A stretch of DNA of 64,000 bases from Heliocidaris tuberculata (taxonomy: Eukaryota; Echinodermata; Echinoidea; Camarodonta; Echinometridae), in assembly GCA_025618425.1 (NCBI GenBank), contig CM046842.1, positions 36,640,951 through 36,704,950 on the forward strand, given 5' to 3'. The notes below the pieces were generated by a model that was given only the letters and a program-made list of their open reading frames with translations, did no database searches and was not told the DNA's origin. Below, in pieces: positions 11,801 to 22,570 of the stretch. The position numbers were made by a program, and so were the translations under genes. The stretch's first letter is position 1; each line of letters begins with the position of its first letter.

Positions 11801-11988
11801 AGTTTATTTATTTCTCATTTCTCAATATAACAAAATACAAATGAAATACATATATTCATAGAATAGAAATACATAACACACATAGGATAATAAATCTCAA
11901 CTTAACAATAATTGAAATTCCGTAATTTTGTATTCATCTTTTACAGCAGTTACATAGTATTGTATCTAAACATAAATCTAAACAACCG
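8897..11988. other. Intergenic, no gene recognised
   Basis: AT-rich, with poly-A/T runs (for example 10998-11013, 11043-11061, 11367-11382) and a C13 run near 10587. Short reading frames are not supported by codon-like composition or splice sites. T-rich stretches near 9895-9960 and 11785-11900 (GTTTAGTTTTAGTTTATTTA) look like 3' tails of inverted LINE copies but are too short to assign. Confidence 0.5.
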
Positions 11989-12089
11989 GAATGCAAATTG
12001 CATACATAAGTTGTTGCTAGGTCGGAAAAAACATATTGGTTTGCCCGACCTAACAACATGACGTAATCAGACGTATGCAGTTTGCATTC
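11989..12089. repeat. ~100-bp hairpin repeat
   Basis: The left arm GAATGCAAATTGCATACATA and TTGTTGCTAGGTCGG are mirrored by CCCGACCTAACAACATGACG and GTATGCAGTTTGCATTC. A similar half (CCTTGCATACATTAATTGTT GCTGTGTCGG) is seen near 5756, in the sFRP-like intron, so this is an interspersed hairpin MITE. Confidence 0.65.
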
Positions 12090-13679
12090 TGACTAGTGAA
12101 ATATAATTATTCGAAACAGGTCAATGAAATTATTGTGTTTGACAAAGATGAAGGAATTAAATTTGAATGCATTATGAAAACGGCCTATATCAAAATCAAC
12201 ATGTACCTAAAACCATATATTAAGGAGGCAGATGAGGTGGAGATGGGATGGAACGGTAATTTGAAATAGGTGCCTCGTGATTTTACGCCGGCGGTAAGGG
12301 GGGGGGGGGGGGACTCGGGACAAATACAGCAGGAGGTGTGTTTTTTGTTTTTTTTTAATGATGCTCCACTGTTCTTAATAGTCTTTCAAGAATATTGATG
12401 GATGGAACTTTATATACACTGCATATACAATCAATTTCAAGTGAGATAAAATCAATTTTCTGATGATTTGATTGGTCTACAGCTTTCAAAAATTGATTTT
12501 AGCTGTTAGTGAATCAGAGTAATTGGAGGAAGGGGGTTCCCCCTCCAACCACGAGAAATCCGTTAGAAAATGTATAGATGAGATACTACAAATGGATGTA
12601 GAACCAGGGGCTGGGGTATTACACATGCCGTTGCCTTGGCTTGATATATTTATTGAGCGCCCCAATAGGGTTCGAGCAGGCCTATAATCTTTAAACACAT
12701 CGGCCCGGACGGGTGCATTTACTGAATATACATACTAGAGTCCAATTTGCACAAGATAAATATGCCCTCCACAAACAGGAAATCCACGGGGTGGGGGTGG
12801 TGGGGGAGGGGGGGGGGGAATAAAATATGTAAATAGGGTTGACAGTAAGTATCACAATTTTTTGTTAAATAGTTTTTTGTTTTTTTTGTTATTCATGATT
12901 TTTTTATGTTTGTTTTTGTAATTCTCGAACCTTAATAAAACGTACAAATATTTTGTTTAAATAGTGAAGAAAAAAAAAGGCCTTGAAAGGATAACAACGA
13001 GGCCCCACATACCATAAAAATCCCTTGATATTTGTTTTGCTAAGAAACTTTGGTTTTGTAGTCTTTGGTGAAGCGGTACCAACCAAAAACAAAAACAAAA
13101 CAAAACAAAACCAAACAAAACAAAAGAAAAGAAAAAAAAGGGGAAGGAAAAAAAAAAGAGAAAGAAAGCGAGCTATTGAAATAGGGTATTTATTATGATA
13201 CATGTACCAGCTGGACATAACTGAATTTGAATTAGCTACTTTCATCCATTGGTGCTATATCGGAACATATCTACATGCACAGATTGTTATAGCACTAGCG
13301 GAGGAATTTGTAATATCCTTGTTATGACCTACGAGCCTACATGAATATACAGTACATGCCTATCGTAAATGGCCTACATGATCCTATAAAACGACCACTT
13401 TTAATTTGTGATATAGGCCTATGTGTCGAAATAAAAAAAGGCCAATTAAAATCTTCACAGTTTTCTGTTATTCTCATTGCCTAGGTTTTATCAGATTCTT
13501 CTGTATTTCATGTCCACTAAAAAAATACCAAATAAACCAAAAATTGGGGCTGGCTGAAAAAAAAAATGAAGTAGGAAGGGACGAAAAACTAGGAATTCTT
13601 TTTATTCTGCCTCAAATTGCACATTACCAATGGCGACAACATTTATCGAAAGAGGACGCTCTTCTCAACTTTAACTCGA
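12090..13679. other. Intergenic; simple sequence only
   Basis: Contains G tracts (12299-12312, 12783-12820), an A/C-rich AAAACAAAAC tract near 13085-13140 and poly-T. Reading frames of about 100 codons at 12904-13245 (-) and 13421-13738 (+) lack recognisable domains and fall largely on simple sequence. Confidence 0.5.
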
Positions 13680-13689
13680 CATGCATGAA

Positions 13690-14107
13690 CATCGATGCGC
13701 CAATTTTCAGTGTATATCATGTATGCTTCGCGCGCTAGCCTTTGACTGCATAAATTACGAACATCGTTTACGAGTTGCGCTGCTGCTCGCGCGCGCTGCA
13801 CCCGCGCTGTATACGCATATGCCGCGTACTATACTATCTACTGTAGTGAAGATCGCGTGCATATTATGCTGATGCATATATTGCATGCATACACCTACCA
13901 TACATGCATATGCAGAGCTAGCTAGAGAGATATCGAGAGCGAATATTGCATTCATTTTGTATGCATTGCATGTTTGCTAGGATTTGATCGAGGATCCGTG
14001 TTATGGAACTCATGCCACCGCATAAAATAATGCCGGATGTTTAGGTCCTGCTTAATTTGTGCATTTTTCTGGACATTCGAAAATTATCTGAGGATTACGG
14101 ATTTAAC
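13690..14107 (+). promoter_or_regulatory. CpG-rich promoter / 5' leader of the adenylate-kinase-like gene
   Basis: This is the only clearly CpG-rich stretch in its surroundings (GCTTCGCGCGCTAGC, GCTGCTCGCGCGCGCTGC, CCGCGTACT), immediately upstream of a good initiator ATG. No TATA box is obvious. An out-of-frame ATG at 14037 would open a reading frame overlapping the main start if transcription begins upstream of it. The transcription start is not determined. Confidence 0.45.
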
Positions 14108-14246
14108 ATGGGATGTGGAAATAGTACCGATGGCAAAGGCGAAGATGGAGAAAAGGGATTTTTTCATCGCAGGCCGAAAGTCAGCATTCGTGTGGGGAAT
14201 TCTGTCAAGTTGTCCACTGACGAAACCACAGTTGTTTTTATATTCG
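14108..14246 (+). CDS. Adenylate-kinase-like exon 1
   Basis: The ATG at 14108 is the first in-frame ATG (upstream codons in this frame contain none) and gives a textbook MGCxxS acylation start. The donor is TTCG|GTAAGC at 14246/14247, phase 1. Exon 1 ends inside the P-loop, between the two glycines of GG. Confidence 0.75.
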
Positions 14247-17145
14247 GTAAGCCGTGTGTGCGTGGATGCGATCCAAGTAAGATGTGAAACTACTGTACTG
14301 GGGCCTGCCTATGCCTGGCTATGCAGCGTAGAGCCTGTAGCAACATGTTATGTTTTGAGTACAAATTGTACACATTCTGAGTTTTTCAACAGATTCTAAA
14401 TCTGTCTGTATAATTAAATGTAAATGAGCTGACAGTAATTTCTAGTAGGTAGCTATATTTTGTGCTGTGTGAGACCAGATTAAACTCTTGACATCAAATC
14501 AATTTGTTGGTTGGAAATTTTAATTGTCCCATGAGGCCGACTTGATTGAAGTATTAACATTAACAGCCGACCTTACTCGTCCACGGTCAAGGATCATTGA
14601 GTTACAAAATTAAAAATTTGGCTTTCCAGATATTCTTTGTTGATTACGCTTCAGCAATTTTACTCTTTTTTTTTTTTCTCCACACCAGTTATCTTGATGA
14701 ATGGGTGATGATTTCCATAACATTCAAATGACTTTTTGTTGGTGTTGACAATTGTTGTATGATGGGGGGCCCCTTGTCTGCGCACCTAACATTCCACTTG
14801 AAATTGACAAGCTTTTCCTTTGGTATTTCACTAATGACTGACCTCATTTTAATCCTCATATCCTAGAGAGTAACTGTGTCGAAAATCTGATTAAAATTCG
14901 AATAAGAACAATTTCATTTTCACAAGAATAGGCGACGCTGTCATTTTGACACTAAAAAAGGGACGGTTCCCTTGTCTGCGCACTCATTCACTTATCACGC
15001 AGTTCGGGATATTTTGCATGAAAGGTGGCATTTTCAAGGCATGTGAGTAAAAATGCATAAAATAGACGTTCTTCACCAGTTTTTCCTCATTTTTTCGCTG
15101 ATACATATCACTAAAATTGATATGAAGATGATTGTGTTCATTGCGTCTTTTGTGATGTTAGAATCGCGCAGTTACGCGTATGCGCAGACATATATGGGGC
15201 ACCAAACCATACATGTACATACAACTCCAGACCAGTCCAAGTACTCGGTTGGAGTCATCAAGATCAAGGATTCTTGATAAAAGATATTAATGATGGGGAG
15301 CCCCATTGAACAAGGATTTTTATATCCCTGTAAAAATGCTTATGATAATCCTTTATTATAATGTTACATTCTGAAGTCATTAGAGTAAGTGTGCGAAAAG
15401 TCTCATCAAAATTGAACAAGAACAGTGGCATTACCTCAAGGCATTGCAGACTCATTTAATTCAGTAAACACACATTTCAGTATTTTTACATGAAAGCTAC
15501 ATAAGATGGACAGCTCAAGAGTCCTGTACATATATTTACATACGTACGTACATGTACATGTACATGTACATAATAAAGTTGTGAATGGATGTGCTGAATC
15601 AAGACCCTTCAGATTTTTTGTATTCTTTTGCCAAAATGATGAAATGTTGTTTTTTGTTTAATGTTAATCATTTTAGAATTCCTCTTTTTGTAAGCAAACT
15701 CAATGTCACCCCCCCCCCCCGATCTTGTAATTTTCATTCATATTAGTTCTTTTATAAATGTAAATCTACTTCTTGTGTACATGTACATGTACATGTAGAT
15801 CCACATGTACATACATGTATTTGTCTAGAGATTTTAAGAGTAAAATAAAAGAATAATTGGTGCCAATTTGAAGAGGCACAGTTGATTCATTGAGAAGAAA
15901 ATTCTGAATTTCTGTATGCCCTCACATAGACAGGGATGCACACAGTACCAAGTCTGACTTGAGCTCCATGAAGAGGGTTTTTACATACAAATTCTTTATT
16001 TTCGTCATACTTTATTTTATGTTTTTTTTTACTAGCTATATGGCTAGAGTGCCCACTGTGCACACGCGTAACTGCGCGATTCTACTGAAACAAAACGAGC
16101 AATGAACACAAACTTTTCATCTTTATTATAGCGATAGATATTCATTTGAAGAACAAGTCAAAATTGAAAAAACATCTTATTTCAGACATTTTATACACAG
16201 GCCTCAAAACTTCCGAACTGCGTGTAAAATGAATGAGTGCACAGACACGGCCACCATTGTTTTTTCAATGTCAAAATGACACAGCCGCTGTTTCTTGTGA
16301 AAATCGCAGTTCTTGCTCTAATTTTGATGAGATTTTTTGCACACTTACTCTTTAGAATATCAGGAATAATATGAAATTAAGCATTAGTGGAATATTAAAG
16401 AAATTCTTGTTAAATTTTAGGTCAGATCTTAGGTGCCCAGACATAGGGCTTCCCATCATACATTAGGTACACAAATTCTTTTTTGAGATGATGGTGTGTC
16501 TCCTTTTAGTGATTGATTGATTGATTGATTGATTTGAAGTTATGGTCTTGATTTTTATCCAGAATGTTAGGAATTACACATTATACAAAGAGCAAAAATT
16601 ACAGAAAAGTTTGACTCGATTTCTAATGCAGTACTTGTGCTGTTCCCGAATAAGAGCAATTTAATTGTTACTATTCTTTACAGCCTCTAAAACGGCAAGG
16701 GAGTGTAAAATATATAATTACTATTTCCGTGTGCAATTGGCAATTTTCCTGTTAAATGTTTTGACTTTCATTCACATACAGTACATGTACATGTAATTGG
16801 TGCATGTTGTATACATGTACAATTGTACATATGTAATATACTTTTTAATTTTTGTCACTTTGCATGTAGGAGTGGAAAATAAGAATAATTTGTGCCACTT
16901 TGAGGGTTTGAAAGCTGATTAATTTAGACCTGAAAACTCTGAACTACTATGGGTTAAAGGTCAATGATTGTTTGTTGATTTCAGGTGGACCAGGATCTCG
17001 TAAGGGCCGTATCGTCGATGACATGGTTCATATGTATGGGTTCAAGGCACTAATAGTAGAGGATATACTACTTAGTGAATTACCCAAGAAGGTTGCCAAC
17101 ATATCAGCAGCTGGGAGCATTAGAGAGACGATGTCTATCGTATCG
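14108..17145 (+). CDS. N-acylated adenylate-kinase-like P-loop protein (5' exons, partial gene)
   Basis: This entry spans join(14108-14246, 16985-17145), exactly 100 codons. Exon 1 encodes MGCGNSTDGKGEDGEK, a basic patch (HRRPKVSIRV) and the beta strand TTVVFIFG. Exon 2 continues GGPGSRKGRIVDDMVHMYGF, KALIVEDILLSELPKKV and SIRETMSIVS. The strand-P-loop-helix-YGF-xxLL order is that of adenylate kinase-type nucleotide kinases. The P-loop is altered: the usual GSGKGT reads GSRKGR, and the STGDLLR nucleoside-binding stretch reads IVEDILL. Gly2/Cys3 predict N-myristoylation plus palmitoylation, hence membrane attachment. It may therefore be a regulatory pseudo-kinase rather than a working adenylate kinase. 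The junction is phase 1 (TTC G|GT GGA). Lid and later exons were not found. Confidence 0.72.
14757..15203 (+). mobile_element. Interspersed ~445-bp MITE, copy 1 (AK-like intron 1)
   Basis: It begins TATGATGGGGGGCCCCTTGT CTGCGCACCTAA and ends TCGCGCAGTTACGCGTATGC followed by GGGGCACC. Copy 2 lies inverted at 16048-16463, and a partial third is at 15290-15445. It contains a repeat of its own terminus (CCTTGTCTGCGCACTCATTC near 14970). Confidence 0.65.
15290..15445 (+). mobile_element. Partial, diverged copy of the intron-1 MITE
   Basis: TAATGATGGGGAGCCCCATTG and the block AGAGTAAGTGTGCGAAAAGT CTCATCAAAATTGAACAAGAACAG align with the same landmarks in the copies at 14757 and 16048. The right end is missing. 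Confidence 0.5.
15540..15810. repeat. (ACATGT)n runs
   Basis: TACATGTACATGTACATGTA-type runs appear at 15550 and again near 15778. This self-complementary hexamer is then scattered through the next ~35 kb, often two to five units at a time. Confidence 0.8.
16048..16463 (-). mobile_element. Interspersed ~445-bp MITE, copy 2 (inverted)
   Basis: This is the reverse complement of the element at 14757-15203: it starts with GTGCACACGCGTAACTGCGC and ends TAGGTGCCCAGACATAGGGC TTCCCATCATAC. Together with copy 1 it forms a ~400-bp inverted pair within one intron. Confidence 0.65.
16985..17145 (+). CDS. Adenylate-kinase-like exon 2
   Basis: The acceptor TTGATTTCAG precedes 16985; the donor TATCG|GTAAGT is at 17145/17146, phase 0. 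The exon carries the P-loop (GGPGSRKG across the junction), helix IVDDMVHMYGF and LSELPKKVANISAAGSIRE. Its last ~30 bases and the donor are copied repeatedly in the following minisatellite. Confidence 0.78.
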
Positions 17146-17160
17146 GTAAGTAACATGCAT

Positions 17161-17206
<46 letters not shown>

Positions 17207-18035
17207 GGTAGCCTTAGGGAGACAATGTCTACCGTTTCGGTACATGTAAGTAACATGCATTAGAGAAAGACAGATGGTGAAAGAGAGAGAGAGAGAGAGA
17301 GAGGGTGGTAGCATTAGGGAGACAATGTCTACCGTATCGGTAAGTAACATGCATTATTAGAGAAAGAGAGACGATGAAAGAGAAAGGGGGGGGGGGGCAT
17401 TAGGGAGACGATGTCTGTTGTATCAATGAGTAACATGCATTAGACTAGACGAGATTTTGGTAAAAGACAGACAGAGAGAGAGAGAGAGATCAGGGGGAGC
17501 ATTAGAGAGAAGGGGAAAGATGAGAGAGACGATGTCATCGTATTGGGGAGTAACAGGCATTAGACCAAACGAGATTTTTGTAAAAGACAGAGAGAGGGGG
17601 GGGGGGGCATTAGGAAGACCATGTCTATCGTATCGGTGAGTAACATGCATTAGAGACAAGACGAGATTTTGGTAAAATAGAGACAGAGAGAGAGAGGGAG
17701 AGAGAGAGAGGAGGGAGCTTTAGAGAGAAGGGGAAATTTCATCGTATTGGGGAGTAACAGGCATTAGACAAGACAAGATTTTTGTAAAAGACAGACAGAG
17801 AGGGGGGGGGGGCATTAGGGAGACGATGTCTGTTGTATCGATGAGTAATATGCATTAGACAAGACAAGATTTTGGTAAAAGACATAGAGAGAGAGAGAGG
17901 GAGAAAGAGAGGGCGGAGCTAATGAGAGAAGATGAGAGAGACGATGTCATCGTATTGGTGAGTAATATGCATTAGACAAGACGAGATTGTGGTAAAAGAC
18001 AGAGAGAGAGAGAGAGAGGGGGGGGGGGGGAGGAG
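17146..18035 (+). repeat. Minisatellite built from exon-2 3' end plus splice donor, interleaved with (GA)n
   Basis: About eight degenerate copies of the exon end GCATTAGAGAGACGATGTCT ATCGTATCG and the adjacent intron start GTAAGTAACATGCATTAG follow the real exon. They start near 17207, 17308, 17397, 17515, 17607, 17721, 17811 and 17925. From 17397 on, two unit types alternate with a combined period of about 205-210 bp. Donor-like GT survives in copies 2 (GTAAGT), 5 and 8 (GTGAGT), is shifted in copy 1, and is lost in copies 3, 4, 6 and 7. Confidence 0.85.
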
Positions 18036-18071
18036 CATTTAATAGAGAGATGGATTTGATGGTTGATATAA

Positions 18072-18278
18072 TGCTTTATTTTACCTGACTGCTAATAAAA
18101 CATGTATACATGTAAGTAAGCAACCAGGGTACTGACGGCTTTAAGTCCTCTCCGAGGGACTTGGTAATGAGGATTAATACCTTACTAAAGGGCACTCACG
18201 CATCCACTTGGTTTCGAACCCGGGACATCCAGTCCCAGTTGCGAGACCACTGCTCTGATAATGAGCCATGGGGCCTCC
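18072..18278 (-). mobile_element. tRNA-derived SINE (family 3), copy 2
   Basis: On the - strand it starts AGGAGGCCCCATGGCTCATT, with TCGCAACTGGGACTGGATGT and a better B box CCCGGGTTCGAAACC than copy 1. It shares GAGAGGACTTAAAGCCGTC and GTTGCTTACTTACATG with the copy at 8698. Confidence 0.7.
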
Positions 18279-18654
18279 TCAATGTGTATTGTAATGACAC
18301 GACAGATAATAATGTACCATGAGAAAAGGAAGATTTAAATAGGGAATCAAACTAAACATGTACAATGATGTATTGACCATTATGCATTATTTCCTACTTC
18401 ATAAAATTCTCATGCAATGATTGGCCAGGAATGTGACATAGAATGCGTCCGTTTTGTTTTTCTGGATATTCCGAAGCCATCGATATCTCGACAGTGTATC
18501 ACGATAATGTTTGTGCGTGACGAGCTTCTCAGTTTACATGTACGTGATTGTAGGTCTACTTTGATTCTACATTTACATGTAGTTTTAATTTTTTTAAATC
18601 TATCTAGGCTTACTCTTGTAGGATATGTAAATCAAATACACATGTACATGTACC

Positions 18655-18765
18655 ATGCACTCTTTTCGAGGCACCAATTGAAATTATGGATTCTTCGGTG
18701 ACTGGAATATGCTATGCCAGTCACCTCAGAGAATCCATAATTTCAACTGGAGCCTCTCAGTGCAA
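18655..18765. repeat. ~45-bp-arm hairpin
   Basis: GCACCAATTGAAATTATGGATTC TT and GGTGACTGG on the left pair with CCAGTCACC and GAATCCATAATTTCAACTGG on the right, separated by about 12 nt. The stem carries only a few mismatches, so the transcript would fold into a long hairpin. Confidence 0.75.
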
Positions 18766-18828
18766 GGTATATTTGATTGCTATTAAACAGAAGTGTGATT
18801 TTTTTGTTTACTCCATGTATTTTGGTTT

Positions 18829-19245
18829 TTAACCCTTTCAGGACAAGAATTATTCAAGGGCTAAATTGATCACATTTTGTTCTTCAAATTGGCAACAATA
18901 ATACTTTTCTTTTAGTGCTACATGGTTCTAATAAAATGTAATGTCTTCGAAAAAACTATACGTGATTACAAACTTTGTCGAAATTGGAAAGAATTGCCAG
19001 TTTTGATAAAAAACAGTGATTTTGGACCTCTTATTATATGTTGCCAATTTAAGAATTTTGGAGCTTATTCTCCTTTTAAAAATTCCTGACATCAAACACA
19101 ATATGGTCATGCAACAAAAATGGACACAATGTATGCAGAAATTTTTGCTTGTTCTACTCGTGCATCTGGTATATTTTTTAGAGCTCTGAATCAAAAGATA
19201 TTGAAGCAAACCACAAAATGTGGTCAATTGTCTCGAAAGGGTTAA
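18829..19245 (-). mobile_element. TTAA-type MITE (piggyBac-like), copy 2
   Basis: Reads TTAACCCTTTCAGGACAAGA at the left and GTCTCGAAAGGGTTAA at the right. All internal landmarks are present in reverse orientation relative to the copy at 6636, including CCACAAAATGTGGTCAATTG. Confidence 0.85.
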
Positions 19246-19359
19246 TAAACAAACTACATGTATCTGCACATTCATGATACATGTATGTACATGAAACTTG
19301 CATGATAAGTTCACATTAAGCCATAATTCCTGCAAGCCAATTTCAGTCAAAATGATGTA

Positions 19360-19661
19360 GAAAGAGAAAGAAGGGAGGGTAAGAGAAAGAGTAAGAGAGG
19401 AGGGAGAGAGAGAGAGAGAGAGACAGAGAGACAGAGAGAGAGAGAGGGAGAAGGGGGGGGGGGGGGGGGGTTAAGAGGATAATGTAACCAGGAAGATGGA
19501 TGGACATCTTCCAGTAGAGGATATATTTTTGATGACAGAGGGATTCGAATCAATTGAGAAAGATTGATAGAAATGGATAAACATTGTGATTGATTGAATG
19601 CTTGAGAGAGAGAGACAGACAGAGAGGAAGGATTAACCAGTGCTGTAGAGAAAAGGTGAAG

Positions 19662-19705
<44 letters not shown>

Positions 19706-20095
19706 TTAAATTGGGGGGGGGGGGCTGGTCATCAAGTACTCAGTACACGTAAATTACATGTACATGTACATGTATGTATGTATGTATGCCACAAATATAT
19801 TTGCTGCTTTCAGTTATGGAGAAAAAGAGATTAATCTAAAATGATTTATGTAGAACACGTACACATTACTTTTTGAAGCACAGATGCACAGAAAGAGAAA
19901 TTTAGCAAAATAAGGAGACAGAGCAAGATCATTTTCGTGAGAAAAAATGAGGGAGAGATATACATGTACATGTAGAGAGTAGGAGTACTCAGAGGCATAC
20001 ATGTATACTGTTCTCAGAAAACTTGCAATGTTTTAGAAATATATACACGTAGCAGGTCCATTGTAATTACAACTTTCTGTAATTGGGAATGAAGG

Positions 20096-20133
<38 letters not shown>

Positions 20134-20223
20134 AGGTAGATTTATAGATAAAGATGTAGGTAGATAGATGTAATGATGTAGATAGATATAGATAGAGATA
20201 TAGGTAGATAGATACATGTACAG

Positions 20224-20275
<52 letters not shown>

Positions 20276-20290
20276 AAGAGAGAGATGTGC
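19360..20290. repeat. GA/GATA microsatellite cluster
   Basis: Successive (GA)n tracts lie near 19399-19450, 19664-19702, 20100-20130 and 20228-20284, with a G20+ run (19452-19470), GATA-type TAGATAGATG repeats near 20155-20220 and a G10 near 19715. Frames on the - strand are Ser/Leu low-complexity only. Confidence 0.85.
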
Positions 20291-20518
20291 TCCTCCTTGC
20301 AGTTTCAGCTAGTATGATGTTTGAAGACAACCTGAGACTTCTCCTTCATCTCAAATTTAAATTTATGCCTACAGGTAGTTTGTGTTCATACATGAAATGA
20401 ACCATACTGTCACATATTGTATGTGCAGTCATGCTCAAGTTATGCTGTGCACAGTTACAAGGTACTGTACATACTGCACATGTACAGTATAGCTTGCGTA
20501 CATTGGATACTATTAAGT

Positions 20519-20880
20519 AAGGCCCGTATTCTCGAAAGCCGCCTAAATTTAACCCAGGCTTAAACCCCGCCTAAATGCGTAGATTTAGTCCACCAAATTA
20601 TGGAGTGGCAAATGTCACCCTCTTTTCATCCTCAAATCTCCATACATGTACAGTTCTGTAACTGAATGCAAATACAGAAACTTGTCTTGATGGAATTGAT
20701 TTCTGATGCTCACCTCACTTTACGCCCAAATATAAGTTTGTTTCTTTATTTTGTTACATGTATGTACATGTAATATAGGAATTTATATGGGACTTAGGGG
20801 TTGACAATAGCCTTATCATGTACATGTAAATCAGCAGCCTAAGTTAAGCCAGGCTTTTGAGAATATCTAGGCCTAAATCA
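20519..20880. mobile_element. Diverged inverted-repeat MITE
   Basis: The left end AGGCCCGTATTCTCGAAAGC followed by CAGGCTTAAACC faces the right end AAGCCAGGCTTTTGAGAATA TCTAGGCCT. The GGCCCGTATTCT terminus recalls the MITE at 3891. (TACATG)n insertions disturb the middle. Confidence 0.45.
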
Positions 20881-22364
20881 CTTAGATGTAAAGGTGTATG
20901 GTTGTACTGCATGTAGAATTTTTTATTCAACCCTATGTATACACATGCATACTCATAGGTCTGTAATTTTCAACTACACTATACATGTATATGCACATGC
21001 ACATTGTAAAAATATTGTACAATTCAGCCCCTCAGGGCTGCGATGCATATTTTGAATTATTAACCATTAATTATTATTATTATTATTATTATTATGTACA
21101 GTACAGGTACATGTATGTGTCCATTTTTTCAATCAATTCAAGTACATACATGCACATGTACATGTAAAATCTGCAGCGTTGCCTATTTTTAAATTGTTAG
21201 TTGGGTATATTTGGATTTAATAATAATTCAAATTGTAATCAGCATGACAGTTTGGGAAGGGGGGAACCATGCATCAATGACATGTACAGGGAATAATTTA
21301 TTTGGTACATAGCATAGCAATTTGCTACACATTTTGGGTATGACTGCTACACAAATTTACTGATGAGTAGCAGTTTGCTACGAAGTACATTGAACTGTAT
21401 ATAGTATTCTAAATAAAACATAATTTGTTTCCTGACTGAAATTGCTATTCAAATTTCAGTAGGTACATGTACATGTAAATTATTCCCTGTACATACTACT
21501 ATAGTCATGGATTGTATTACTGAACAGCATTGTATTACCGAACGCGTACAGTTAAGCACCTAAAATGGCTTTCATACGCGTGGGACTACGTGTACATGTA
21601 CATGTATGTTCTCCACACTATTGAAACAAAGATCACAGGGCAGAAGATCATAAAATGAGGCAAAAAATCATAAGTAATATCTTATAACCTGCTCTCTGGT
21701 CACCCCCAGTCGTCACCCCGTTGGCCCCAAATCGGGGTAGGTTGTGTGTCCTTTTCCCATAGGTGGCACACGTTCGATAATAGAATACATTTTTCAAGGG
21801 ACCAAAACGCCCTGTCGTTGGGAAGGGGTTCACTCGGAAGGAAATTATATTATAAAATCTACATTGTCTTTTTCAAATTCCATCAACTTCTCTTTCTGTA
21901 GGACTTTAAGGCAGCATTCATTATGTATGTTTGAAAGATAATCATTTGATATTTTATTTGCTACATGGTTGATTTTCTGAATTGAAGTGTTCAGTAATAG
22001 GATCCATTACACTTATATACCTGAGAATCTTTCCTAATCCTGTCGTCTGATTGGTTGAAAGTGAAGTCATGTTTTTAACCATGCCCGCAAAAAGGAACTA
22101 CATGTACATGCCTAAGGGCATAGTTAAATTTTGCTGCGATCCCCATTGGTTTACGTGTAAAAATTTACTTTTTGTGAGTGCGAGCGCAGATACCATACCA
22201 ATCGCAGTGCGATTTGATTGCTAAATCTAGAAGACCGGCGATCTCCTACATGTGTATCTCGATTTATCTCCAAGTTTTTTGTTTATTAACAGTTTGATTA
22301 TGATTTTTAAACATGAGGACCCCATGAATGGTAAGTCGCACATGTATTCTTTGACTCTTAACTG
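20881..22364. other. No gene; TACATGTA-rich intronic or intergenic DNA
   Basis: Contains an (ATT)n run near 21066-21094, many TACATGTA words and a short - strand frame at 21648-21833 without recognisable domains. No exon with convincing splice sites in the required phase for the adenylate-kinase-like gene was found. Confidence 0.4.
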
Positions 22365-22570
22365 GCTTTGTTCGGTATATAAAAGATATATTGACTGCTT
22401 TAATATTCGAGGCACAGTTGTTTCTACAGGCTCTCGGGGACCTTACATCCTGCTACATGTGTATGACCCCTCGGCGAGCCTCGGGGTCATAGCAGGATGT
22501 ACATGTAAGGTCCCCTAGCCTGTAGAAACAACTGTGCCTCTCATAGCAGTCAATATATAAAACCTGCTTT
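22365..22570. repeat. ~200-bp hairpin repeat
   Basis: The arms carry GGCACAGTTGTTTCTACAGG and CCTGTAGAAACAACTGTGCC, with ACCTTACATCCTGCTACATG against CAGGATGTACATGTAAGGTC nearer the centre and the palindromic loop CCTCGGCGAGCCTCGGGG. Pairing extends outwards to TATATTGACTGC/GCAGTCAATATA. Confidence 0.8.
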
